This document shows positions 34,414 through 45,317 of a DNA stretch of 64,000 nucleotides, one piece after another. The position numbers and the translations under genes were made by a program. The notes below the pieces were generated by a model, which saw only the letters and a program-made list of their open reading frames with translations, ran no database searches and was not told where the DNA came from. The DNA is taken from NCBI GenBank assembly GCA_014607495.2, contig CP053165.1:1358906-1422905 (forward strand), given 5' to 3'. The DNA is from Carposina sasakii (taxonomy: Eukaryota > Arthropoda > Insecta > Lepidoptera > Carposinidae). Numbering within the stretch: position 1 is the stretch's first letter; each line of letters opens with the position of its first letter.

Positions 34414-35903
34414 GAGCCTTTATACAAAACGTGTGACAAATGTTTATAGTTAAATAAATTTATGTAGTTTTTATATGGTTCTTGTAGTACCTATAATTTA
34501 TCTTCTTTTCTTGATTTTAAAGGAGAGTTATGAGAGTCATGGATGTTGCGTTAAACGTTAACTGTATGCTTAAATAAATAAATAAATAAATAAAGGAGAG
34601 TTATGAGAGTCTCGATCATGGAGAGTTGATGCTTAAAGCGTCGTCTCGATTCTATAATAGAAATTTATTAATCTTATAATACAGCCTTCTGCACCCGTTG
34701 CTGAATATTGGCCTCCTCTTCACTACGCCACTGTTTTCTGTAAAGCCACCGGTGGCTTAGTGGTTATAGCGGCTGGCACGGTTTGCAGTCTGACCGTCAG
34801 ACAGAATAAAAATAATCCTGCTTATATGCTGAACAGGTCTGTTCATGGTGACCCCTTTTATTCATATGTATTCTACTCAAGCCTGTGATTGCGAATCATG
34901 AGTTGTCAGATTCGAGGGTCAGCGAAGGGTTTAGGGCCCAAGTTTTGGACCGATTATATTATGGGGGATAAACAGGGTATTTTTGAACTTTCGAATAGCA
35001 ATTTTCAATAATATGTAGTAACAGTCATTCACATGTACCTTAATACCTACTGTTAATTTCCCCATAATATTTTCGCAAAGTCAGCGTTAAAATTTCATCA
35101 AATATATAATAGTCAAGGTCCATTTATATTCTACACACGTTCGCCTTTTAAGATATTATCAGTGCCCATCACCAACGCCATAAGAGACCCTATGACCTCA
35201 CAGTAAGAACCAGTTTTAGTCACCCAAATTAAATATGTCAGCATGACGTATGGTGTCCATAATTTCATAAAAGGACGCAAAATTATCATACAATCGTAGA
35301 CTACGTCATAAAATTACATGAAGTCTAGCCATCCTAGTCGACAGTAGTGATGGGCAGATGTCGATAGCTTTATTAGTACTTAGTAGACTTGTAGTTGTTA
35401 TAGAAAAACTATCAAAATGGGTAATAATAAAAAATTCTAGTATCAAATTATTGAAATGACGAATATAGACATCTCGATAATTGCTTAAAGCAGATATTTA
35501 ATAAGACACGATTAATAATTTAATAATATACTATAACAAATAATAATAAGTAATTTGTTATATACAAAATTGGCACACCAACATGTGCTCGTAATTAATA
35601 AATGATTTATGAAATTAAACATCACACCAACATGGAAATTAAACATTATTTGTAACTAAAAATTATATCGTTGACTCTAATTAATTTCTATAAATAAAAC
35701 TAACATTAGCATGTCAAACTTTATTTTCATTTCTAAATTAATGAACTCGCGAGACGGTGATAAATTAGAATAAAATTGAATTGAACTCTCGACTCACTAA
35801 TTGTGTATGTAAATTCATCTTATTTGTATTCTCAGTTAGATCTTATTTCGCAGGCAAATTTGTTGAGTGACAAATAAGGACACATCAAATCAAATTTGTT
35901 AGG
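34414..35903. other. Intergenic DNA with SINE fragment and AAAT microsatellite
   Basis: An AAAT microsatellite is at 34573-34595, a SINE family 1 head (gtggcttagtggttatagcg) at 34745-34790, and a scrap of the 31531 MITE at about 34870-34960. No gene. Confidence 0.5.
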
Positions 35904-36081
35904 TACTCTTTCACGTAAAAATGGCTAGAGCGTTTTTATTAAAATTTGGTATGGAGTTAGCTGACACCCTGGATTTTACTACTACTACTTTTTATCCCGG
36001 GAAAATATTTTTATCCCAAATAATTACCAAATTTTGTCTTTTCTGCAGTCCATGTGTACGAAGTCGCGAGCATCCACTAAT
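35904..36081 (-). repeat. Lep1-type repeat, partial
   Basis: Contains tactctttcacgtaaaaatg and ends tcgcgagcatccact. The outer cgcgtttataatatta end is missing. The ORF at 35921-36112 is its shadow. Confidence 0.65.
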
Positions 36082-37384
36082 ATTAGATATAACGGGAACC
36101 AACTATGTATAAACTGTAGACAATTTATTCAAACTGCATCATTTTAAATTGTCATAACCGTTAAACCAAACAAGATTTCTATTACTATCTTAAATTTAAC
36201 TCAAAGTATAAAATAACAATTTAAACAGAACATGTAGCCCACCTTGATTGCATAATCTGTTTATAATTTCAAATTAATGCAATATAAACGCAGTTAAGTT
36301 GAAAACTCGTTGTGGGTTCGGAAAATTTTGGGCATTAACGACACAATTAGCATCGATATTGTTATTCGGTCACAACACTAGCGGCACAGCACTAGTATCA
36401 CTCCAGTACGGGAGCAGTAACTTACGTACATTCGTCATATCACGTTTGTTGTGAAAAAAAAAAAAAATTTACGTGATTTAAAAGATACTTTTTAGTGGCT
36501 TGTGATTTTTACGGAATATTTCTTTTGATATTTTTGCGCGGGAAAATCTGGTTGTATCTAAGTTAAATCTAAGTTCGCTGTATGGTTTGGAACTTATTTA
36601 TAGTGGTTATACAAAAGTGAAAGTTTAGAGTACTCGTGTGAAAATATTTCTGTATATCGGGTGAGTAAAAACAATGAAGCCGATCTTTTAGACAAGCGAC
36701 CGAGACTATCCTACTAATATTCTGTCTATCTAGTTTTCACAATTTATATTCGGTACCCAGGTAGACTAGGGCCTAAAAACACGTTGTTTTTTTCAGTAAT
36801 CCTACCGGAATCAGTCGCTAGTTAATAATGTGTTTCAAGTCGTTCGGTAACGGAGACTTATTTTAGGGATCTGACTGGTTTGCGGGGCTTTGATAGTATA
36901 GATTTGATAGTATACGCACGAGAAACAATCTAGCATAATTAAAATTTCGGGAACAATAATGTGGCCAGTGTTATACCTTATTTCAAGTAAAACTGAACAT
37001 AACTATCAGAAAATTTATTATTTTGAATACTCAGAGAAATACTAGAAGGAATATTTACTCAAAACCCAAATAGATACGCAGCAAAATTCGTTAACAAACG
37101 TAAGAAATAAAAATAAGATAACTTTACAAAAAATACGTTAGATTTGGAGATCATTGGATTATCAGAAGAGTGCATAGAGTGATTAAAGGCGCGAGATCAC
37201 CATATACATTAGGAATCTCTCTCTCTAGTCGGTCCTTCATTACTGAGGATCGTGGTCACTGGAGCATTTCAAGTGGACGATTCTTCTCCATCGATTCCGG
37301 TCAGAAGCAGCCTTCACCACCACCTTAGGAATATTAAAGGTAATATATGTGAAGCTTAATTTAAATAAAACATAGATTCAATCT
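36082..37384. other. Unassigned DNA; possible noncoding first exon of globin B
   Basis: Less repetitive than its surroundings. A donor-like gtgagt at 36661-36666 follows a sequence without long ORF. Globin B's coding exon has an acceptor upstream of its ATG and therefore needs such an exon somewhere, but this location is a guess. Confidence 0.25.
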
Positions 37385-37640
37385 TTTTTTATTAAATGGG
37401 CTTACGTTTGCCCACAACACGCCTGATGATAAGCACCGTTGCAGTCTAAGTTGGAGCGCGCTTGCCTAAAAGAAACCGGTTCACTCTCGACTTAAAGATC
37501 GTAAGATGAATCAGGCAGGGAGTTCCACAGCTTGGCCGTTCGCACTATGAATGTAGAAGCAAAATGCTCAGTACGTGTTTTCAACTGTGAATCGGTGTTG
37601 CCTTGACGTTTCCCTGTTCGTCCTGTGGTAGAAGGGTGCT
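37385..37640. repeat. LINE-tail-like repeat fragment
   Basis: Begins gggcttacgtttgcccacaa and includes cagggagttccacagcttgg; the first part is shared with the arms of the 27-28.6 kb palindrome (cttacgcttgaccacaacgc). Confidence 0.5.
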
Positions 37641-37940
37641 GGGGAAATCCAGAGTAAACTGACACCATGCATATAATCAGGAAAAGAGAGAAAGTATCCT
37701 TATAATAATGCTAACATACTATAAATGTAAGATCATATTTTCCCACATTCTCGGTAGCCATATTGTATTTAATATAGAAAAGGGTCTAACTGAACCATAG
37801 AGGAAAGACAGAAAGGAGATGCGAATCTGCAACCGCTAATGTAGACTACGCAGCGCGGTATGGACCAAACCCTGGAGGTAACACAGTTAAAGCGGGATTG
37901 TCTCTATCATGGAAGCAAGATGGTGCTCTATAGAACTTAT

Positions 37941-38045
37941 AGACATAGTGGTTAGAGCACTGACACGCGGAATGCAGAGGTCGTGGGTTCGATTCCCACC
38001 CGGGTGAGGAATTTTTTCCATTTCTTTATTAATAATTTTATAAGA
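37941..38045 (+). repeat. SINE family 1 copy
   Basis: A-box half (gtggttagagcac), B box (gtgggttcgattccc) and common tail. Confidence 0.6.
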
Positions 38046-38766
38046 CATAAATATAGACACGGCTGCATTCCGGAAATGAGGTAGTCAGTTGATAAGACGT
38101 TTTCATGTTAGTTTACACTCCGTCCCTGCCATGGAGAAGAAATTAGAAATAAAAGAGGAGTAGCGGCTAAGTATATTTTCATACTAAAATAGTGTGCCGC
38201 GGAGCGGGGGTGAAGTATGGGATGAGGGAAGCATTGAACACTGTAGCCCTGCCCATTTACATAGAAACCACCTTGTAGTGACTAGTCAAACTACTTGCTC
38301 ATGATCAATATGGTTCAAGATTGTCTTACTAGTGCAATTACTCATTTAGATGGCAATATTATACTACGTTTTAGTAATAAAGTACCCTGATAAAAGCGCT
38401 AGTGTCTTTGTAATTTTAATACGGTTACATTTCGGAGCACAAGCGTGTAGTTACAGCTACTGCGTTACACTAGCGCTGAAGCTCCGCCCCTATCATGACG
38501 TCATGGCCTTACGATTGCCACACGACTCACTTCATAGTCCCACTTCCTCTTTTATACCTTCTTCGTGGTCCCTGCATATCTATCATAGAGTCTACTAAAA
38601 AACTCAGAGGCGTTCTATATGGCGACGGGCTTGCAACTTGTTACCGATCTCTCGCTATCACAGTACTACATTGTAATACTGTGCCGCTATGCAAGACGTG
38701 ACTCATTCGTGATCATGTAGTTCTGTCGATCCTATTTCGGGACCACAGCTATGTTTATATTTATGT
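38046..38766. other. Unassigned DNA
   Basis: Two overlapping ORFs (38350-38598, 38495-38701) show no recognisable similarity. The end (38705-38760) carries the short gatcatgtagttctgtcgat-type repeat phrase. Confidence 0.3.
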
Positions 38767-39275
38767 ATAGTGGACGCCCACGACTTCGTCCGCGTGGATT
38801 ACCAAAAAAAAACAAAATGTCGAAATTATCCGGGGTAATGTTTTTATTTTCCCGGGATAAAAAGTATGTTAAATGTAATATGTTAAATGGGAACTCACAA
38901 TACTGCATCGAAATCAGTTCAGCCGTTTCTGAGTTAGCGTGCACAAACGCACAGACAAACAGACAAAAATTCAAAAAATCATTCTTTGGGTACCTACTAT
39001 TGTATTGATAAAGGCCTCCTATAATATTTTTCAGTTTTTTATTATGTAGGTACATACATTATTTGGTTCTTTTTAAGCAGTCGGGTTTTTGGATTTTTTA
39101 ACGCATTCACTGCTGGCGACTACGTATTTGCGTCTTCTTGGCTTTTGAGAGGTGCCGCCGACGCGTTTTTGTGGCCTGACTACGGTATTACACGGTGTTG
39201 CACCAATGTCGGCCTGCTTAGAAAATCTGTCTGCAGCGAATGTGTTAAATTATGTTTTTTATTATATGTATAGAT
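38767..39275 (+). repeat. Helitron-like repeat, subfamily II, split by a MITE
   Basis: Starts tagtggacgcccacgac and follows the 9908 and 57066 copies to about 39035. The expected end (ttattatatgtatagat) appears only at 39257-39273, after an insertion at 39099-39248. Confidence 0.65.
39099..39248 (+). mobile_element. MITE nested in Helitron-like repeat
   Basis: Ends taacgcattcactgctggcg and cagcgaatgtgtta are inverted. A reverse copy is at 59516-59662 inside another element. Confidence 0.6.
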
Positions 39276-39470
39276 AGAAGAAGATATAGATGTAGGCACA
39301 AAGAAAGATTGTAACGCCACCTCCTGCGTATCCCTTCTTCATGAACTGACCCTACCTCCTAATTACTGTTCAGCAACAGCTCGGCTGCGGGTACGTGACT
39401 ATCGCAAAACTATGTTAGAAGCTTATTACATTTGTTGATTATGTATATTGAAAGTTATAATATACACTAG

Positions 39471-39655
39471 CGGCCGCTCATGACTTCGTCCACGTGACGG
39501 CATTGCAGCCGTGCGAAGCCGGGGCGGGTCCCTACATATAAACCTTCCTCTTGAATCACTCTATCTATTTAAAAAACTGTATCAAAATCCGTTGCGCAGT
39601 TTGAAAGATCTAAGCATACATACAGACAGACAATGGGAAGCGACTTTGTTTTATA
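39471..39655 (+). repeat. Divergent Helitron-like repeat
   Basis: Has cgactt-like cgtccacgtgacgg, tatcaaaatccgttgcgcag and acagacagacaatggg, an outline shared with subfamily III but with little identity. Confidence 0.4.
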
Positions 39656-39766
39656 ACATGTAGTGATGATACACACGGCGGTGTACCCAAAGTGGAGTAG
39701 CCAAAACTGCAGCATCACAAATGCCCCAAAGACATCTACAGCCACGCTTAGCGTAGCGGTGCCAGC

Positions 39767-39926
39767 AAGCCTAGCATGACCTGCGAAACACGATATGATA
39801 AACCAATTTATCGACAATATCGACTGACAAAATACGATAAATATAGCCGCAATGTTGAATTTTGTATATACACGATACAATATCGTACGATACGATATCC
39901 GCGATGCGTGGTTATGCTAGGGGGGG
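39767..39926 (+). mobile_element. MITE, agcctagcatgacc family
   Basis: Left end aagcctagcatgacctgcga, right end gcgatgcgtggttatgctag. It contains a run of ATCG-rich cgatacaatatcgtacgata. Longer than the copy at 32840. Confidence 0.6.
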
Positions 39927-42030
39927 CTGATGTTATAAATCAGGTTCTTCAGGCGCCACTTGAATACATTAGTGCATCTCCAACATATATGTTGTTGACT
40001 AAAGAACACAAGGATCTAATAGATATTTGTGTCAATACTATAATAATTGATTGATTAATCCAGCCCCTTTCTGTTTTTAGTTGCTATAGAATTTCTTTGG
40101 TCCTGCAGCTGCCCCATTTTCACGCTGCCGTGTGTCCATATACTAACATCTACTAAACTAATTCTGATCTAGAAATCTAACTTTTCTAAGTATGTTAAAA
40201 TCCGTATTTCTGTATACGTATAGAAAATTACACAACAAGTCACGGCTCGTTAATGATAGCATACGGGAGTTTCAACCCTTAATCTAAGTTAATTGAGTTA
40301 ACCGTGATATTAAACTATTTAATGGTAAATGATAGATTGCTTTACGCGAGCCTAATGAACATTACAATTAAGTTTAAGATGATAATGATTATATTAGATT
40401 AAATAACATCGCATCTGCTAAACGAGGCAAATGTTGATAGTTAAAGATTATTCCGAGCATTGTATTTACAAGCGTTTTTACTAATTTCCTGGCTGAAACC
40501 TAAGGCGTTATTATATTATTATTACAAAACCACAATTAGAGGCAAACTGTGTTCGAAATCGAAAAAATATTAAATTTTTATATTTTCGCTCCATCCACTC
40601 TCTTGCAAATATATTTTTTTTGCTTTAATGTTTTATCTAGTGTAAAAATCAAATCGAAAATCAACAATTTACCTTTGATAATATAAAATTTGATAGCCAA
40701 CATAATATATAGCAGTAGACATGAGTACCTACATGAAAATACTATGTATCATTATTACAGGCTAGTAATTATATAGATAATAATATTACAAAAATTATTA
40801 TAATAAATAAACAAAATTCACAAACTTCACAACGCATGAACAAATGAAGTAAAATTATTTTTCTATGTGACGGATATAAAAACTTAATTAGGTATACTAA
40901 GATTATCTATTTTAAAACTTTTCGTATTATTATAAAAGCATTTAATCATTGTTCAAACTAAACATTGCGTAAATTGGACAGAAATTTTATGAATTTTGCT
41001 GTCAAACTAATTTAGACTCGGCGCGTTTTTAATGAAATCGCAGGTTTTTTGTGAATCCACGGTTTATTTTTTAATTATGTTAAGAAATGGAAGACGCCCG
41101 ATTCTATTAACGTACCTAATTAATTAAACCATTGATTTTTAAACCGCACCCACAAAAAAAAATCATTTCAATTTGTTGAAGCTTCGAGTTTTAGCGAGAC
41201 TAACGAACAACAAATAAATTTTCATATAAAAAAATCTTTTGAATACCTAAAGAATTTCCCTAAAATACAAAGCTTTCTGACAATAGAAGTTAAAAAATCT
41301 TTTCTTCAAATAAAACCTCATTAATATCATTGATATTTATTTCAGGAGATTTTGTGAAAGCCTTACATATTTACTTTTTCATCCAATCAACTTCACATCA
41401 TCCTTATGGCATAGGTACCTACTACCTACCTACTTACAGATTTACGAAATACAACATGCAATATAACACGCAAAGAAAGAATTTATTTGCCGTCTACATT
41501 ATCGACGATGAGATGCAGCTGTTGTGCATTCTAGTGAAGGCCCGCATCACCACCAACAATTCTAGCTGATAGCGACATACAATAGTGAAAAGGGCCCGGA
41601 TAATAGAATGGTAAAAGTTACGTACACTAACAGAATACATAATAATAGCTCTCTAGTGATGGTAATCTTAAACTCTACCCTTCTCTTGAAACAAGATCGG
41701 GAAAAAGTGACCCAATTTGAGTTTAGAGCATGAATGTAGAAGTATATGGATTCCACACTCTAAATACCTATCTGAAGCCAACTAAACGTTTACTTGTCGC
41801 TAAATCATGCTAGCTATACATGATGTATATGTAAAGCGAAATGATATATAAATAGCCCACTAATAGATAACCTATTCAAAACATTTGAACCCAATATGCA
41901 CAGTCTTCGGATTAATTTTAAAAGAGGTTAGTCAATGGTATATCTTTCTTATATTAAAAAGGCAAGTGGATATGTGTGTTAATTGCCAAATAGTATGAAA
42001 CTAAGGATTAATCAATTTAAGAGAGATGGT
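39927..42030. other. Intergenic AT-rich DNA
   Basis: No gene. A scrap of the 12989 MITE (aatagcccactaatagataa) is near 41850. Nothing else supported. Confidence 0.4.
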
Positions 42031-42637
42031 ACCCGCTCCCTTATTACCTAACTAGCAAAAGCAAAGCGATAGCGAAAATTGTACAAAAATCGCTTCAAAT
42101 TCAAAATCATTTATTCGACATGAAAGCATTAACACTTGTTGTCGATTGTCTAATTATATGTTACTTTCTATGTTCGCATGAAACCGCTACCAAACAAAAA
42201 AGGAGGTGAATTTAATAAATAAATCGCAAAGCTTTTGCTTTGGCAACGGTCACCACCCCAAGGTGCGATTTGTTACGGTCTGTCAGGCATAAGTTAGCGA
42301 TTCGGGGCTTAATAGCCACCAACGTGGAGCTAATAAGAGTTAAGGTCGCCTTAAGACGAAATCCAGGAGAGCTGCTACACAGTTCTCCTTTATGGCAAAA
42401 CCAACATTAGGTCTGACACACCGCATGATTCTACTATTACTGTTACTATTGCAAATAGCAAGAAAACTAGGTCAAAACTAAGTAACATATTAACAAAAGA
42501 ATCTTACATTGGATAAGATATCAGGGGGCAATTATCGTCAAATTCGTATTACGTAAAATAAATTTCAAAGGAACTTTAACATTTCAAGGCGAATATCGCT
42601 TTGCTTCGGCTTTGCTATTGCAAATTGCAGGGGGCCG
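42031..42637 (+). mobile_element. MITE (agcaaagcc family) interrupted by retroposon R3
   Basis: Left part to about 42094 (gcaaaagcaaagcgatagcg, gaaaattgtacaaaaatcgc) and right part from about 42535 (caaattcgtattacgta to tttgctattgcaaattgc) together match the uninterrupted copy at 55013-55207. Confidence 0.65.
42095..42524 (-). repeat. Retroposon R3, nested
   Basis: Reverse copy of 19153-19654, starting with the inverse of its tail (caaattcaaaatcatttatt). It sits inside the MITE, so it is the younger insertion. Confidence 0.65.
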
Positions 42638-42646
42638 GCCCTTTTA

Positions 42647-42775
42647 TAACACACACACATCAGCCGATAGCAGTCCACTGCTGGATGTAGGCGTCCCCTA
42701 GGACACGCCACAATGCTACTGCCATAGGGGGGTAATTTGCCAATAGTCACCACGCTCTGGGCAGACGGATTGGAG
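42647..42775 (-). repeat. RTE-like LINE 3' tail
   Basis: Reverse complement of the tail at 53822: agcagtccactgctggatgt and aggacacgccacaatgc. Confidence 0.6.
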
Positions 42776-43548
42776 ATCGCCCTATATAGCGACAGACTTC
42801 AAATAGGTATTTAGAGTATTGAATCCATTAGATTTCACCTTCATGGTCGAACCAAGTAAAGTTAATATAACCATTAAAAAAGGCCAGAGGCTATGTTATT
42901 GTGAATCAATATTTGTAGGCTTTCAGCGTAATTGGATGGCAGCGGGGCGAGAACTCTCGTGTTCGGTAATGGTAGGATGAAAGGAATTAAAAAGCGGTCA
43001 AGTTTGCGCCGGTTGTAAAGTTGATGGGGTTCTATTGATTGTCTAGAGCTGTGTCTAAAACTACGCATTGTTACAAAATCGCGTCTAAAGTTAAACAATG
43101 TTTAGTTACATTTGACAGCAAAATGTATTGAGTATCTGTCAAAGACAATGACAATAAATGGTTTTGTAATAATACGGCAAATGTTTATTATTGGTTCCAG
43201 TGTAAAAGAAAATAACGAGCAAATTTTTCGTGGCTTTCAACTCGAAAATAACCAAGAAGGGAGTTCAAGCTAAAGACCGAGAACCAAATTCAGACACAGC
43301 TCATTCAGTACTAGCTACCAACAATACTGTTATATCGTTACTAACATTAATATCGTCGACAAAAAGGTGCCGGCTCTGTGACAGAACCAGAACTAGAGGG
43401 CCAACCAGGGTACACAAAAAAACAATTGCATGGGTATTATGTACGGATCATAAAGCCTTGCATGATTGTAATACTTATATAATAAATACTAACAGATTAT
43501 ATTAATGGAGAAGTGTTTTTATAAATTTATCTTAGTCAAGATATTATA
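42776..43548. other. Unassigned DNA
   Basis: ORFs 42874-43098 and 43230-43505 show no recognisable domain. No repeats identified. Confidence 0.3.
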
Positions 43549-43712
43549 TATTATAAAATTATTATAAAGAAATGGAAAAAATTCCTCACCCGAATCGAAC
43601 CCACGACCTCTGCATTCCTGACACGCGGAATGCAGAGGTCGTGGGTTCGATTCCCCGGGTGACCGGGTGAGGAATTTTTTCCATTTCTTTATTAATAATT
43701 TTATAATAAATA
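43549..43712. repeat. Two SINE family 1 tails in head-to-head inverted pair
   Basis: The left half is the reverse of the tail and B-box (gaaatggaaaaaattcctca) and the right half runs forward (gaggaattttttccatttct); both include ccacgacctctgcattc / gaatgcagaggtcgtgg. The two meet at about 43618-43625 and would fold into a long hairpin. Confidence 0.7.
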
Positions 43713-45122
43713 CTAACTAGATTTAATCTCAATCATACTTAGTTAGACTGGCTATCGTATATAAAGAACTGGTTCTACCATTTTAAAAGCTAGAGAGCTT
43801 TTTTCATTGTAGCTAACTACGATGTCACAGACAGATAAGAAAAAATAAAGTAATGGCACCCCTCTTTTCCCATAAGGGATTAAAAAGGTGTGCTACCTAA
43901 AGAACGACCTTAGCACGAATTTCGCAAAATATAAATTATTTGTTTGAAATTAAATTTGAATATCATGTACTAGATTTATGCAATTTTTATAAAATATGAA
44001 TACAGCTCATTATAATAAGCGATATATTGACTACTAAAATGTATTTACATAAATAATATAAAATAAAGGAATAAAATAAAGTACAACATTGATAATAATT
44101 AAATAAATAAATATTCACACACTACACAACACATTAGCGTAGTCCCACTTAAAGATCCATGAGGTCTTGTATCGTGCAGTCTTCTGATCGAAGCGTGCAG
44201 TACACAATTACTCTCTCTAACTTATTTATAAAATATAGCAAAATAAATTGTGTTTATTTTCACTTTGAGTTAACTGTAAAAAAAATCAGTTAATTTCCAG
44301 ACATTTTGCAGGTTTATTCCTCCAAGCCGCGTCAAAGAACTTCCAAACTCTCTCCTAGAGGATTCTAAAATTAAATTTCATTCAACAAGAAAGCTATCTT
44401 GTTATGTAATATTGATTTTAAAGATGTACGTCATTTAATTAAACGTTTGGAACTTAGAATAATGATTCGCTCCGCAGCGAAGACCTATCATTAATCTAAG
44501 GTTTGGAAGTGTCTGATTCTGAAATATGGATCTATTAATACCTCGAAAGATAATGGGTTTTCTGGGATATTGTATTTCATAAACCAATGTATTTTCATTT
44601 GCATTACTGATGGTACCAATAAATCATATTTGCTTATGTACCTAAACCAAACCAATACAAATCAGATAAGCGGATTTATCCATGGATTAAGCTTGGCTTG
44701 ATCCTTTTTCATTTATCCATAGAGTGTAAAAGAAAGGGGTGTATGTAATACAATAATTAAATAGCCTGCTATTATAACTAAAACCACATAAAAGGCACAA
44801 AAGATAAGTTCTGACATAGCAATGTAAATTATAAAAATAATAGAACAGATTATCATTGTCCTAATGAAGCTCTGGTTATAATTATATTCCTTGGGGATGT
44901 CTTGAAACGTACATTCCAAAGTTTACGTTGTCGTCATACGAGTATCGTTTCCTGTATTGCTTGTTTTCTAATAATATATTGAAATACACCAGGCGTTTTT
45001 TGTCAATTTTTGAAACTGACAAATTATTAATTTAACTTCCACATGAAAATGATTACCTATTTAGTTGTTCATGTACTATTATAAATAAGCATGTAATCTA
45101 CATCTACATCGTTCCTTTTCAG
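43713..45122. other. DNA upstream of globin B coding exon
   Basis: Holds a SINE family 2 scrap in reverse (44095-44165, ttcacacactacacaacaca) and the hairpin at 44453-44500. It ends in a good acceptor, cgttccttttcag at 45110-45122. Confidence 0.5.
44453..44500. mobile_element. Tiny hairpin insertion, copy 2
   Basis: Starts cttagaataatgattcgctc and ends catcattaatctaag-like inverse (tatcattaatctaag). gtttgga on the left and gtttgga on the right look like a target duplication. Related to 26044-26078. Confidence 0.5.
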
Positions 45123-45125
45123 GCG

Positions 45126-45137
45126 ATGACCAGCTAG
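45126..45137 (+). promoter_or_regulatory. Three-codon upstream ORF in globin B leader
   Basis: ATG ACC AGC TAG lies in the exon just after the acceptor and stops 4 bases before the globin start. If this leader is used, it could reduce initiation at the main ATG. Confidence 0.5.
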
Positions 45138-45141
45138 CACC

Positions 45142-45317
45142 ATGGGTTGCCAGCTCACCAAGCTAGCGGCCTCCGAGTTCCAGGATCCCCTGGACCGGCC
45201 GCCTCCACCGTCAGACCCTCGGTCTCCACTGACAGCCAAGCAGCAGTACTGCATGCTGGCCTCATGGAAAGGCATCTTTAGGCAGATTGAGAAAACTGGC
45301 ATTATCTTGTTTATTAA
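45142..45317 (+). CDS. Globin B, first coding exon (acylated N-terminus, helices A-B)
   Basis: The exon starts at 45123 after an acceptor; the start codon has good context (caccATGG). It encodes 58 residues plus two bases of a split Lys codon and ends at donor gtaagt (45318). The protein begins MGCQLTKLAASEF. Gly2 and Cys3 predict N-myristoylation and palmitoylation, as known for globin X, which would place it at the plasma membrane. A Pro-rich linker (DRPPPPSDPRSP) precedes helix A, which starts LTAKQQ and has the conserved A12 Trp in ASWKGI; then IEKTGIILFIK leads into helix B. The phase-2 junction joins in frame with the exon at 63581, giving LFIK-LFEEN. The 77-codon ORF on the opposite strand is a shadow. 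The gene as a whole is a globin with confidence; the globin X placement is inferred from the MGC start. Confidence 0.88.

Noticed and set aside
45069..45302. 77-codon ORF on the minus strand at globin B exon 1
   Set aside because: Antisense shadow of a well-supported exon.
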